From Atherinomorus stipes (taxonomy: Eukaryota; Chordata; Actinopteri; Atheriniformes; Atherinidae): a stretch of 64,000 bases of DNA. The stretch is from the NCBI GenBank assembly GCA_023101725.1, contig JALJCO010012596.1, positions 62,001 to 126,000 of the forward strand, read 5' to 3'. Positions 12,000 to 25,500 of the stretch are shown piece by piece. Numbering within the stretch: position 1 is the stretch's first letter; each line of letters starts with the position of its first letter. A program made the position numbers and the translations under genes. The notes under the pieces were generated by a model. The model saw only the letters and a program-made list of their open reading frames with translations, was not told where the DNA came from and did no database searches.

Positions 12000-13200
12000 T
12001 TCATGTTAAATTGATGAATTCTTATACATTAATGACTTAATTTTCGAAAATATTTGACTTTTTTCTTGTAAATTTATGAATTCTTATAAATTTGCGACTC
12101 AATTCTCGTAAATTTTTAAGACTGTTCTTGTAAATTTACAAATTCTTGTTGAATTTACAATTTCTCATAAATTTCACTTATTTCTCATTAATATTTATGA
12201 CTTTATTCTTGTAAATTTATGAATTTTTGTAAGTTTACAACATAATTCTCGTAAATATTTATGAATTTATTCTTGTAAATTTATGAATTTTTGTAAATTT
12301 ACGTCTTAATTCTGAAATATTTATGACTTTATTTCCATTGAATTTATTTATTTATTCGAGTTAAATTCACAACTTCTTATAAGTTTACAACTTAATTCTT
12401 GTAAATATTTATGACTGTACTTCAGTATAGTCGTATATTTACTAATTTATTCTCCCAAGTTTCCTGCTTAATTTTTGTAAATTTACAACTTCATTCTCGT
12501 AAATATCTGACTTTATTCTTGTTAATTTACGACTTAATTTTCTTAAATTTACAACTTAATTCTTGCAAGTTTACGACATAATTCTCGTAAATTTCTTAAT
12601 TTATTCTTGTAAATTTATGAATTTATTCTCCCAAGTTTACGGCTTAATTTTTGTAAATTTACAACTTCATTCTCGTAAATATTTGACTTTATTCTTGTTA
12701 ATTTACGACTTAATTTTCTTAAATTTACAACTTAATTCTTGCAAGTTTACGACATAATTCTCGTAAATTTCTTAATTTATTCTTGTAAATTTATGAATTT
12801 TTCTCCCAAGTTTACGGCTTAATTTTTGTAAATTTACACTTCATTCTCGTAAATATTTGCTTTATTCTTGTTAATTTACGACTTAATTTTCTTAAATTTA
12901 CAACTTAATTCTTGCAAGTTTACGACATAATTCTCGTAAATTTCTTAGTTTATTCTTGTAAATTTATGAATTTATTTCTCCCAAGTTTACGGCTTAATTT
13001 TTGTAAATTTACAACTTCATTCTCGTAAATATTTGACTTTATTCTTGTTAATTTACAACTTAATTTTCTTAAATTTACAACTTAATTCTTGCAAGTTTAC
13101 GACATAATTCTCGTAAATTTCTAAATTTATTCTTGTAAATTTACGACTTCATTGTCGTAAAGTTACGACTTCATTTTCTGAAATTTACAACGTTTTCTTG
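12000..13200 (+). repeat. AT-rich tandem array with a roughly 175-bp higher-order period
   Basis: It is built of degenerate TTCTTGTAAATTTACGACTTAA-type units. The landmark TCTCCCAAGTTT recurs at 12451, 12627, 12802 and 12977, giving spacings of 176, 175 and 175. Thus short units of 15-25 bp have been amplified as a longer block at least four times. Confidence 0.85.
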
Positions 13201-13489
13201 TTATATTGCGACTTTATTCTCAAAGTCTGTAACATTTTCTTGTTGTGGCCGTAACACCTGGCGGCAGGTGCTACTGGGAAGTAGCAGGGATTTAACGTAC
13301 GGAGGCAAACACACGAACCTGTCCACACCTGTCACATGTGGGAAGAGGTGGGGTGGAGGAGGGGGGCGGGGCTTCAGGATGGTGGCGAGTTGCTTAGGGA
13401 CGACTCGTCCACCCGTCGTGTAAACATGGCTCTCCACTGACGTCTGCTCTGCTGACGCACAAGTCACGTGTGATGTTTGTCAATAGAAT

Positions 13490-13648
13490 ATATGTGTGTG
13501 TGTGTGAGTGTGTGTGAAAGTTACGAGGAGAGAAAAGAGCTGAACTGTGGCTTTGCTGAAGCAGACGGATCCGAGCTCAGAACCAGTCTGTAAAACCATT
13601 AAAATTAACACACCAGTAGGAAGGCTGTTGCCTGGCGCCGGGGCTAAA

Positions 13649-13686
<38 letters not shown>

Positions 13687-13765
13687 GTAACATTAGAATT
13701 GAAGGATTTTGCGCGCCCTGGTGAACAGAGAGCATTTACTACACACACACAGACACACACACACG
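13490..13765. repeat. TG/CA microsatellites
   Basis: TGTG tracts at about 13493-13517, a long CA run at 13650-13682 and a CA run at 13741-13764. These are simple dinucleotide repeats with no gene. Confidence 0.9.
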
Positions 13766-14061
13766 TTTTAAGAGTTTTTATACAGTATATATTTCCCTAG
13801 AATGTTTTTTAATTTGTATTAAACGCCTTCATTTCAATTGTTACTTTTTTATTTTCTACCAATACTGAAAAGCTACAGACCAAGGAGCAACGCAGGACTT
13901 TTACCCCTCCCCCCTAAAATATATTGTTTTTATCTTTTATGTTTATAAAGAGAAATAATTTAGTGTGGATGTTTTTATTTGGTCTTTTTTTTCTTTTTTT
14001 GGAGAATTTTGTGTATTTGTGCTTGTATATTTAAGGTAGTAGCAAAGTTCTGTCTGACTGT

Positions 14062-14067
14062 AATAAA
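14062..14067 (+). terminator. Polyadenylation signal AATAAA (candidate, LDB1)
   Basis: A canonical AATAAA in TAATAAAATG, 2.85 kb after the LDB1 stop codon. A second candidate is at 14655-14660 in CAATAAAAAG. Confidence 0.4.
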
Positions 14068-14902
14068 ATGTATTCTTACTTAGATTTACCTAAAGCCATC
14101 CCGATCTAATGTAAAGAAACAAAAATAGGAAAAAGGAGAAAAACACTCATGACCCCCCCCCCCCCCCCCCTACCCCGTCCCCGTCCCCCCCACCTGCTGT
14201 CTTTCCTCTTTTTTAAACTTGTGTAAATTAAATTTCCGCCTCCTGGGGGGTACAACGGCACCATGGACAGATTTATTCTGCTTGTTTTTTAATTTATGTC
14301 GGAAACTTCAGAATTCACTCGTTATTTTCACGTTCGTAGGAAATGATTTCTCTCCACGTTCATCCGTTTTCTGTTTCATGTTGATGTTACGTGAATGTGC
14401 TCAGTTTTATTTCGTGACCACGTTTCACCGCTGGCTGAGTTTATTCGGGTTTTTTTTAATGGCCGTCAGTCACACAGCCGCTAACGTTTCGTTCACTCTG
14501 CATCTCTGTTCGTCCTTTTCCATCTCGATCCCCGCAGTAATTATGATTACGTTTGAATGGCGACTTGTACCTCCTCCAAACCCTGTAGAGAAATTATTGT
14601 TTGATATATTTTTGATTTGGTTAGTTTCTGCCCTTAATAATTAATGTATGGTACAATAAAAAGATGCATTTTCACTTTGACCGATGATGTGTGACTGTTC
14701 ATTTATAAATCCCCTAAAGTTCACCTAAATGAGGATTTTGGTCCGTTTGGACGTTTATGCAGCGGAAATTAATGATTACGGGCTCGTCTAATGCCAGGGG
14801 ACGGCTATTATCATTACCTCCATTAATAACATTATTATTGACATAAGTGGTATAATTACCACCATTATTATTACATTTTCTGCTATTACTATTATATTGT
14901 TA

Positions 14903-15127
14903 CTAGGGGTGGGAAAAATATTGATACATTGAAACATTGCGATATTTTCATATGCCGAAAGATTATATTCAGAAACGCAGTATCTATTTTACTAATGAAA
15001 TTCCATAACAGAACAATGAAATTTCACAAGATTTCGTTAGTAATAAAAATAGGTTTTTAAATGTAGATATATTGGCATATGAAAATATTGCAATATTTCA
15101 GTGTGTCAATATTTTTTCCCCGCCCCT
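14903..15127. mobile_element. ATATCG-rich MITE, short complete copy
   Basis: It runs from AGGGGTGGGAAAAATATTG to CAATATTTTTTCCCCGCCCCT with matching inverted ends. The internal GATATTTTCATATG and GGCATATGAAAATATTG blocks are shared with the other family members. Confidence 0.7.
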
Positions 15128-15179
15128 ACTACTGCTTTACCACCAACGCTTGTATATACTTAAATATTACCTAATATTC

Positions 15180-15592
15180 CACTCTATGAACATTTTCTGA
15201 TATTTTCATATGCTGATATCATAATGACATTTAAAAACATGGTATTGATCTGTTTAGCCAACAAAAGCTCACGATATTAAATAATTCTGTAACGAAATAT
15301 CGTGAGAATTGATAAAAATATTGTGAGATTTTGCAACAGAAAGATGAAATCTCATGAGAGTTTGTTAGTGAAATGTATTAATATTGCGTTTTTAAAAATC
15401 ACTTTATCGGCATATGAAAATATCACGATATTTCAGTGTATCAGTATTTTTTCCCATCACTATTTTTCAGTGTTAGAAATGGATAACAAAACTGCTATTT
15501 TAAATATTTTTTCAGATTTAATATTGATGAGTTTTAAAATATCAGCATAGCAGATATCGGCCAAAAATTCCAACATCGTGCATCCCTAATCA
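15180..15592 (-). repeat. Partial composite MITE
   Basis: ATTTTCATATGCTGATATC near 15200 leads to TATCAGTATTTTTTCCCATC near 15446, then to the outer end GGCCAAAAATTCCAACATCGTGCATCCCTAA at 15560-15592. It lacks the left outer segment. Confidence 0.55.
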
Positions 15593-16534
15593 TTATTACC
15601 ATTATTACTATTTATATAAATACAGTCAAAATTATTCATACCCTCCAATTAAAGAAGGAAAATAATCAGCTGTCAATGAAATAAATTGAAATTGACAAAA
15701 GTTATAAATAATTTAATGAAAATCATGACATTGATTCTGAATTTTGGTTCAACAGAAATATTAAAAACAAACACACAAAATAAAACAAGCAAACAAGCAT
15801 GATGGGACTTTGAAACAATCACTGCAATCAGGTGTTTTCTGTAACGTCCAATCAGACGTCTGCACCTGTTGACAGGTATGTTGGTCCATGTTCATGGGAA
15901 AAGTGCTCTAATGTGTCTGGGGCAGTTTATTATTATTATTATTATTATCATTTTCAACCACAATTAATAAGCAATATTTTATTTCACTAAATTATAATTT
16001 TGTAAATTTTTATTTATTAGTTTCTTGCTACTTAAATTACTATTGTGAATTTAGTATTTTCTATAATTAAAAGGTATGAATACTTTTGAGGACTACATAC
16101 AAACACCACTTTTATCCCTCTTTTTAGTACCGTCTTTCTCATTTTCATACATTTTCATATTTGACATCATGATTATGTGAAACTAAAAGTTTCTAGATCC
16201 TACTCAGATATAAAAATCCAACCTTTCTTTCTCTCATTTCCTTCTCTTTTATCCATCTTTTTTTCCATTTTGCCTTCTTTTTATACATCACTTCTATCTG
16301 CATTTCCATTGTAAATATTTTTCATTGTTAATACACATTTCAGTAATTGTCACAATTTGCAATTTAAAAAAATCAGTCAAGAATAAATAAATACAAATAC
16401 TGACATTTAACTCAGGAGATATTTTTCAAACGGGCGTATTGACGTGAAAGTTTCACCAGATGGCGCCAAACAGTCAAATAAGCCAAACGGAGAAAGGAAG
16501 ATGAATGAGTTGCTGAAATTCCTATTTTCCATGT
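15593..16534. other. Intergenic, AT-rich, no gene recognised
   Basis: It contains ATTATTATT simple repeats near 15930 and otherwise undistinguished AT-rich DNA between the end of LDB1 and the 3' end of the minus-strand receptor gene. AAATTATTCATACCCTCC near 15630 and AAAAGGTATGAATACTTTTGAGG near 16070 are inverted-repeat-like ends of a Tc1-type MITE, so much of this stretch may be one element. Confidence 0.4.
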
Positions 16535-16540
16535 TTTATT
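16535..16540 (-). terminator. Polyadenylation signal for receptor copy 1
   Basis: TTTATT on the plus strand reads AATAAA on the minus strand, about 45 bases after the TGA stop at 16583-16585. Position and orientation suit the receptor transcript. Confidence 0.5.
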
Positions 16541-16582
16541 CCAGCCGCAGATGCATGAGACGGTGGAAGATTCCGACTCTGT

Positions 16583-19500
16583 TCAGCTCCGATTATCGTA
16601 GATCTGTGCATGCGTGATGAAGTTGAGGTAGACGGCTTCATTGCTGCAGCTGCTCTGCCGACTGGAGGAGCTCAGGTCTGCTACTTCTTCCATGTCATAA
16701 ATCTAAAGAAATAGAAGATAAATGAAATAAAACACACAATAAACAACAAAGTAGGCATTGAGACACGTTTTCCCCTCCAGCCTGGTGTACGTACATCATT
16801 GACCCTCATCTCTGCAGCTGCATCAGCTGGCTGCACACCAACTCGTCCTCCTGAAACAGTAACACACACTTTAGCCACGTTTTGTGTAGACGTGCGTGTG
16901 GACACGTTTTATCTGAAATGTACCTCGTGACTTTTTAGAAACCATTAAAAGGACGAATGTTAGGATGAAAACCAGAGCCAGGACTGCAGGTAGAGCGTAG
17001 AATAAAGTCACATCTGACAAGAAGAAAAACAGTAAATACACACTTCCAGAAACACGTGCTCCTATAATAGGAACAATAATGATAATATGTACTTTATTAC
17101 AGTTAGGAAATTCATTTTCTGCATTTAACCATCTCTGGATGAACCTGAGAGACCAGCAGCACCAGGGGAGCGGTTGGTGGGGGTGAAGGACGTTGCTCAG
17201 TGGCCCGTGGTGGTTCACCTGGGTGCCGTGTCGGGGACTCTAACCCGGATTTACCGCACCAATGGCTGCTGCATGAACCACCAGCAGGCTCCCCACTTCC
17301 CCAATATGTGATAATATGACCGCTGAGGTGATATATTATATCATCGTAAAGATGCGCATTATAATCGGCCCCCTATCAGTATCGGTATCGGCCTGTATCG
17401 GCCTTAAAACTGAGGACATCGGCTACCCCACCGATATTTAACTGATCAGCCCTCCGTTTCTGTGTTTAGACAATTTTATTGATACTCGGTATCAGATAAA
17501 AAGGTACAACTGGAAAAAGAACAGACAGACAAAAGATGCATTTTCACCCCCCCCACACCCCCCGCGACCATAAACACGGGGTTCGCATTTGTTGCCAGGA
17601 ATTGAATCATTATGAATGAATTAAACGCTCAAGAGAATAAAATAAATAAGGACATAGAGAGAAAATTTTAAACTATATGTGTAAATAAACAAAATATTAC
17701 AGAAATATATTTAAAAAATAAAATTAAAGGAGGGGTGTGGAGTCCTGCCCAGATAAATAGTCTGTTTGCTGCCCACGTCTCTGCAGTTTTAACCAATCCG
17801 CCTGCTGAAGTGCGGCCCGCTGTTTCGAAAAAAAACCAAAAACTTCTTTTTTACAGACCTTAAAACTTCTAAAGACTTGAGGTGGGAAAAATATCAATAC
17901 ACTGACATATTGCGATATTTTCATATGCTGATATCATATTGACATTTGAATATGCGGTATTGTTCTATTTTACTAATTAAATCTTGCGATATTTCATCAT
18001 TTTGTTATGAAATCTCGCAAGAATTCACAAAGTATTGTGAGATTTTGTAACAGAGTGATGAAATCTTGCAAGATTTTGTAAGTAAAATAGATCGATATCG
18101 CATTTTAAAAAATTGACTTGATATTGCCATATGAAAATATCGCACTAATTTCAGTGTATCGATATTTTTCCCCACCCCTATTTTTCAAAGTGTCGGAATT
18201 GGATAAAAAAAAACTGCTATTTGCAATGACAGCTTATTTATTTCAGCTTTAATATCGGTATCAATATCGGCTATCGGCCCCATAAGTTGTAAAATATCAG
18301 CATATCAGATATTGGCCAAAACTCCAATATTCTGTATCCTATATTATATCATCAGTCAGTCATTTTCTGTGCTGCTTATCCAGTTCAGCCGGGAATTGAA
18401 CCAGTGACCTCCTTCCTGTGAGGCTGCAGTGTTAACCCCCACGCCACCGTGGAGCCAATTAATTATATTATATCATATTATATTATATTATATTAAATTG
18501 ATATATTATTTTTATGCCCTCAAACTTGTAAAACAAGTTGCTTTTATTTCAAAAAGTCTCTTGCAGCATTAAGATAAAAACTGAATTTACAAAAATAATA
18601 ATTATATATTCTGTTTTTAGGCTCCTCAAAGGATTATATACCTGCTAGTATCTGATATATGGTAGTATCTAATACCTGCTAGTATCTGATATATGGTAGT
18701 ATCTAATACCTGCTAGTATCTGATATATGGTAGTATCTAATACCTGCTATTGGAAATGAAGAGGTAGACAATATCCGTATATCAGATATTGGTAAAAAAA
18801 AAAAAAAAAAAAAAAAAAACGCACACACACACAAACACACACACAACGGTTTACCAAGTACAGATGGTGGTTTAACCCCTTCAGTCGTGGGGCTCATGGT
18901 GGTTGGCTGTGGACGGTCTGTCAGAGAAAAATCAACATTTCTTTGGTTAAAACGACGTCATGATCACGTCTCATCCTGAATCATCGTTCCTGATCAGCTC
19001 AGATGGACTTTACGGAGCTGGATCAGAGCAGGTTTTCCTCACCGGCCTGGCTTATTCTTCTTCTCTGATCATTTTTCTCTCTCTTCACAACCTTACCTAC
19101 TGACAGATGGATGCTGGTGTAGTCTGCAACCCCCCAGCGTGAGTCCGATCCGCACCAGTACGTCCCAGCATCCCCTGCTTCCAGCTCGGTGATGGTCACC
19201 TGGAAGGAGCTGGAGGAAACGTGGTGCAGCGTGAACCTGCTCTGACTCCTCATATCTGTGCAGGTGTTGCGTTTGTCTCCTTTACAGAAGAACTTGCTGT
19301 TATTCTGGTGATGTGGTGGATAAGGACACAGCAGGGTTACGGGACGTCCCACAGTCCCGCTCACGGTCTTCGTCTTCACACAGCACCAATCTGCTGGACA
19401 GGACATGCTGGATCAGAATGATGTTCAAGTATCGTTGTGGAGTTTTAGCTCCATATTAATCTTATTAGTTTAATTACTCATGAATTGTATGTATTTGGTG

Positions 19501-22500
19501 GAAAAAGCACAAGGTCACATATTCCTCTGTGCCCAGGGCCAAGGACGCCCCCAAGGGGGCAAAATATGATTTTTTTCCATTTATATAAGTTTTTATGTAC
19601 CATTAACACGGTGCAGGTTTGCTTATATTTGAATGTCAAAATCTTTATCAGCTAATGAAAATAAAATAAGAATTTTACACTAGAACTACCATTTTCTGCC
19701 ATTGCACTTTTGCCACAGTTGCCTGCAGGTCTGTCGGCCTTTCTTATGGAAATTCATCCAGGAAGATGCCACCCAGAACAGCCCCAACCCCAACCGACAC
19801 ACTACCCCCGTTTAGTTTGTTCACATTGCAGCTTCAGCTCTGGTTTTCAGTGCGAGTGAGGTCATAATGAGGGCTGTCGCTTGGGGCTGGCCCAACGAAA
19901 AAGGGCACTAAATTGATGGAGGCAGGCACGAGAAAAAGTGTACGAGAACTTCCCTGCCTCGTTTTGTTGCCCTGCCACATGGCTGGCAGCGGTCAGGGTT
20001 GGTGGGTGGGGGGTGGGAGGTGGACTGTTGGGTGTTTCATGATGTGAAAGGGAAAAGGGCAGCAAAACCTGGCCAGAAACCTATGGGGGATAACACGCTC
20101 CCTGATTTTTGCAGACTTCTGAGAGCAGGTACCCTCATTTAATTTTGTTAAACAGAATATGGAGAGAAGTTGCGTGTTGTGCCCCCATACTGTTCTATGA
20201 CTGCAGAGTCTATAAAAACCAGAGACTATTGGACTAATGGAAGAAAAGTGGAGAGCAGTAACGATGTAAAGGAGACGCTAATGGTTTAATAAGTGTAACA
20301 AACACACCTTAATAGAACCGGTGGGGGGTGTTAAAGCGGTGGCGAGGGGGTGGGAGGTGGTTTTGAGAAAAAGGAAAAGGGCTTGGGGGTAATGGGCGAG
20401 AGGAGGGGTGGGGTTTATCAGGGGTCCGTTTGGCGTTGGTTGGTTTCGGTTTCCCCCGCCTTGCCTCCGGCTTCCGGTCGTGCGTGAGGGGGGCGTGCTC
20501 GCCCGGTCGGTGTTCATGGTTTGAAATATTGTCGCGGGGGTGGTGGTAGTCGTCGTGGGTGCCGCGCGTGGTGAGATAGGGTCTTTTTTGGTCCGCACTG
20601 GTTAATATCAGTGTTCAGTGTAAAATATTACGTAAAATATTAAAATATAATATCTCCTAAAAGTCTGCTGCCCTGATGGTGGAGGTTAAGTGAAATAGGA
20701 CATGAGTGATGGGAAAAATTTGGATGAGAATCAAGGGTCTAGGCCGTGTCCGTGTGTCGAACTACAAAGCTGGTGGTGGGGTGGCTGCGCGGCCGACAGT
20801 GACGGTGTAGGGCGAGGAAGTCGGGGCGGCTGCGCTCGTCACGGACAGGTGTACGGGGTTATTAGAAACACCCAATCGGCAACACTCATAATCCCTTCGT
20901 AGTCCGTGTCGGAGCTCTGAGAGGTTTTCTGCTGGTCGTGTTTCTTCCGGCTCCCGTTGGTCCCGGTTTCCTGGTCGTGCGGGCGGGCGCGCGGCGGTTT
21001 GCTGCGCTTCGGCGCGGCATTTCCGTCGGGGCCGCGCGCGCCCGGGTGCAGTGTTGTTGTTGGTGACATCACGAAATCAGGAGGCTGTGTGCGGTTCTCT
21101 CAATGGTTATTTTGTCCCTGTTCTGTCTCTGGTCCTTTCCTGTGTGGCGGAGTGCTGTCTGTTCAGGTAGTTGGTTTAAAAGCTGCCGGTGGCTTTTGTT
21201 AGGAAGTTCGGTATTTTCCTGACCTGTGTTGCTTCCTGTCTGGTTGTCTGACGATGAAATTGCGGTGTGGCGGTGGAGCGTCAAAAATAGGCTGGCGCGT
21301 ATTGTAGCGCGGGCACGGTTGCCGGAGCGACGACGGACCGCCCAGCGCCGCAGCGTGAGCAATATGTTTCACACCATTGATTACATGGGCGGTCCGTGGC
21401 AGGGCGCGCCGCGCGCTGCGCTCACGTCACGGACCAGGTGTAAAGCCGGGGTAAAGCCGGGTAACCCGCTCCGCTACAAATCAGCCCCGGCTTCCTCTCT
21501 AGTCACGCGGCCTACGGACTGGAAAGCATCTGCAACAGGATCTGGATGCTGGCTGGTCTTCCAGCTTCGCCTTCATTTGTCCATCTTCTAAATTGTGTTG
21601 CGGTTGTTGTTGTGTGCTGGTGATACCGTGGTTCAATGTGGGCTGGAGCACGCGGTGACTTCAAAGCTGCCGCATGGCGGCGTCCTGACCATAAAACGTG
21701 TGTTTTTCTCTTTTTGCTCTTTTTTCATGTTTTTTCATGGAAATTAATAAATTTGTTTGGTTGGCAGTTTCTTTCCCTTTAAAAATCCTGGTATTTGGAG
21801 AAAGTGTAAATTAGAGGGATGAATCTGTCTGCTCGTGCTCCCTTTTTTTTCTGGTTCGAATATATTTTTGGGATATGCGAGTAGCGCTGTGCTGTATGAG
21901 TGAGCTTTGTTTGAGCACAATTGCTGTTTTGCGAAAGGCCGGTGACCTGGTGTCCCGCTATTCGTTCTGTTGGTTGCATGGCCTCTTCCTTGATTTTTAT
22001 CATAAGTCCAGAGGACTTGGATTTTGTTGGTCTGTGTAGTGGGGTGATTGTGTGTCCATACCAAACAACAATGATGAAAGTTGATGTGGAAGTAGGTATT
22101 TGAGTCTTTGGGGCTAAAGGGTAGATGATTGAATTTATGATTGAATGTTTAAGATAATGTTGTTTGTCAAAAACAACTTGTTCCCCTTTCTTGAGTTTTT
22201 TAAAATGAAAGTCCGGTGTGACAAAGTGCTCGGGCAATTCCTAAAAATGTTTAAAAATCTTGTGTATGTGCAAATAGAAAATAAAATGATATGCGTTTTG
22301 GTGATCAATTTGTTTGTTTAATTTTAATATTGTTTTTAGTTATTAAGTGTGAATTTTTGGGTTGAATAAAATTTTTGGGGTGTTTTACAAATTGAGGTTA
22401 AGTCTACATCATGGCTCTGTGGCATGAATAGTTACATTTTTTCCCTCTCGAGATGAAAGAAAAAAAAAGGGATTGGAATAAGCAGCAGTTTTTCTGGACA

Positions 22501-25500
22501 TGATTAAAATGGAGATGAAGTGAGATTGAGGGATATGGTGATCCGCTCAGATGAAGCGACCAGTTGAAGATCCAGATTACCTCCCTTAAACCAGGAGTCA
22601 AGTGAGTCTGAATGCGAGTCAGAAGGAGAAATACCTCAACCAGAGGGGGAAGTGCCTCAACCAAGAGAAGACCCTCAACCAAGTATCTCAACCAAGGAAA
22701 GCCTCTGAAAAGAAAGGAAGAGGTCTTTATGTCAAGGTGGAGGTCCATGGCCATTGTGTGGCACGACAACAGATCAGTCATGTTTCTCTTCTCAACAGCA
22801 GTGGAACCATAGAATGCTGCGCTGGAGCAAAAAGAGAAGGCATCATTGATGTCAACCGGCCACACATCAAAGAATAAGCACCTTCATGGGGGGGGTGGCC
22901 TCCTCGATGGATGTTTGCCAGGTAAAAGAACAACAGAGATCACGGAGGTGGTACTCTCGTTCTGGCACATCTCTGCTGCCTGGTCGGTGTCTGTGCGGCT
23001 GTTTTTTTGGTGAGAGGCCACTGAATCAAAGAGTTCCAGGAGAGGTGGCAACTAGCCTCTTCTCATCCAGGCAAAACGGGGCCGCCCATCACGACGCAAC
23101 ACCCGTCTCCACCAGCACCTCCTAAGAGAGTTCAGAGGGGAGTTCCTGATGATGTCCGTCTGGACCAGGTTGCACACTGGCCTGTGAAATGTGCAAAGCG
23201 GGGCCGCTACAGAATCTGCAAAACCAATGCAACCACCACCATCTGCAATAAATGTGATGTGCGTCTAAGGCAATCCAAAAGTAGTTCAAGCAGTCATCCC
23301 TTCATTTCTCGTTTTCCGGAAACAAATCTGTTACAAATTCTACAAAAGTTGTTGAGCTTTGAGGTTTTGTGTTGTGGAATAAAAAAATGTTATGATCCTG
23401 GTGAACTTTTATCCTCCGTTCAGAGTAAAAAAGGAACAACAGTGATTGGTGGTGTCAAGAAAAAGGCAGGGAGAGTGGTATTGCTGTTATCTCCTTTCAT
23501 AGTCCTTAAGCTAAGCAGATCAATCTATCTTGTGGGGCAACATGTTTTTCACTGTTCAGATTGCACTTTTAATGTTGTTGGTCAAACAAAATGCCTTGAG
23601 CAAAAAAAAAAAGATTTTTTTTTCATTACTCAGATCGTTTTTATGTTGCTGGTTTTTAATCTGAGGTTATATATTTAAAAAGCTAAAGAAATATATTCTC
23701 AGGCTGATTGATTTTAGAAAATAAAAGATTGAAGTTTAATATATAATTTAACTATTTTATGCCCAAAGTGACATATAAGTCACTTTCGAGATCTCTGACA
23801 CCTAGTGGCGGAAATTTGAATTTGTTTTTAGAAATGTGTTCTAAGTGCTCTATTGAACCCATTTTATGGCCCCCATAATTTTCCTTGAGGTAGAAATGGG
23901 TGCGGGTCTTTTTGTTCACATTACAGCTTCAGCTCTGGTTTTCAGTGCGAGTGAGGTCATATTGAAGTTTTGTGAAGTCATTTGTTTGAGACACACACTG
24001 AACTGCTTATTAGAAGCAAAAAAAAAAAAAAAAACTCGGCCTCTCTTAAAATAAATTTAGAAAAAGATTTTTATTCATTTTTTATTTTTTTATTTTTTGC
24101 TTCTAATAAGCAAAAAATTCTGTCAATGGAACAAGTGAACTTTCTACTTTAAATAAGATGCATTGTATTAAAACAAGTTCCTATATCTCACTGAAATGTT
24201 TCTCTGTAGTGATTTTGTCTTATTTTGAGTGTGATGAGATATTTTGATTAGAAATTAGAAAAATCTACTTGGTAAGATTTGAGTTTTTGCAGTGTATTGT
24301 TGAAAATGAGGAGGTTTTCTGCAGATAATGTCTTACAGAGGCTAAGGATGCATGATATTGGAATTTTGGTCGATATCCAATATGCCGATGTTTTAAAACT
24401 CATGTGGCTGATAACTGATATCAATACCAATATTAAAGCTGAAAAAATAAGTTATGTAATATTCATTCCTTGTGCAAGATTAGAAAAATACCTCAACTTG
24501 TGAGTCAAACTTAATGACAGTTGTTCAAACAAAACTAATAAGATATGTACGTTATATCCTTGAACAGTGATTCTCATCCACGGGGCCCCGGTCCAAGCTC
24601 GGGGCCCCCAGCACCACCCAGAGGGCAGCGACAACCGTATATTTACACTGGTATTTATGACTGGATGAGTTGCAATGTAGCCTCCCCCCACCTGGTGGCG
24701 CTAATCTGTCAGAGTTCAACAAACAAGCAGAAGAAGACACTCAGCTAGCCGCTAGCCTGTAGCTAACGTTGTAAAGAAGAATTAAAACTGAATAATGGAG
24801 ACAAAAATGGTCCCAAACCGCCACCGAAGAGGCAAAAATCCACTCCAATTTATTAAAAACGGATTAGTGAGCGGAGATAAAGCAGAGCTGAGAAGTCTGG
24901 ATGGAGCACCAGCTAACGCTAATGTTAATGCTAACACTAGTGCTAACGGAAGCCCTGAAGCATCTGCAGCTTCATCTAGAAACAAACATCTAACACTCGG
25001 AAAGGAAGAATTTTTAAGAAAAAAAGAGAGAAAATCAGCTGTTGATGCAGAAAATGTCTGATATGTTTGAAGTTTTTAAAAAATAGGAAGTTTAAATAAA
25101 TAAACTTTTTCAATGAAATTTTGATCTTTAACAGCCTGTCTGAACACATAAAATCCAGTTTTTCACAGATAATTTAAATTGAGCCTTTTTATTTTATAAT
25201 GTGATCTATTACTGCACCATTTTATCTCTTTTTTTAAATCAGTTTTTTCTGTTGTTCCTCTTTTTGTAGTAAAATGTTGTAGATTTTGTGTTTATAGCCT
25301 TATTCTGATTTGTTCTTGTAGGAGTCTGATTTTATTCCATGAATTATACGTGTGATATAAATGTGTTTGTGACCATCTCAGAATATATTTTTATATTATT
25401 CATGTTTATCAGCCAAATTTTACAGGTTCAGTCTGTTTAAGGCAGGTGGGTTTGCTTTAGTTATTACATAAATAAACCTAAATTGATCATTACACTGATA

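Larger units (their letters stand above)
11214..14085 (+). other. ldb1: Probable LDB1 3' UTR
   Basis: After the stop at 11213 no exon of another gene is seen for several kilobases. An AATAAA signal lies at 14062-14067 and another at 14655-14660, so the transcript may end near 14085 or 14680. The segment includes an AT-rich array and CA repeats. The open frame at 14219-14644 has no recognisable protein features and is more likely UTR sequence. The extent of the UTR is inferred. Confidence 0.5.

Noticed and set aside
14219..14644. 141-codon plus-strand frame after LDB1
   Set aside because: Composition is Phe/Leu-rich without motifs, and it lies between two polyadenylation signals; better explained as UTR or flank.
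19394..19412. Alternative acceptor and internal ATG for the D3 exon (ATGTCCTGTCCAG)
   Set aside because: Using the upstream acceptor breaks the reading phase from D2. The acceptor at 19394-19395 keeps it and gives the expected Ala-Asp-Trp start, likewise in copy 2.
22404..22865. 153-codon minus-strand frame
   Set aside because: It lies antisense to the piggyBac transposase pieces, which have clear family motifs on the plus strand.
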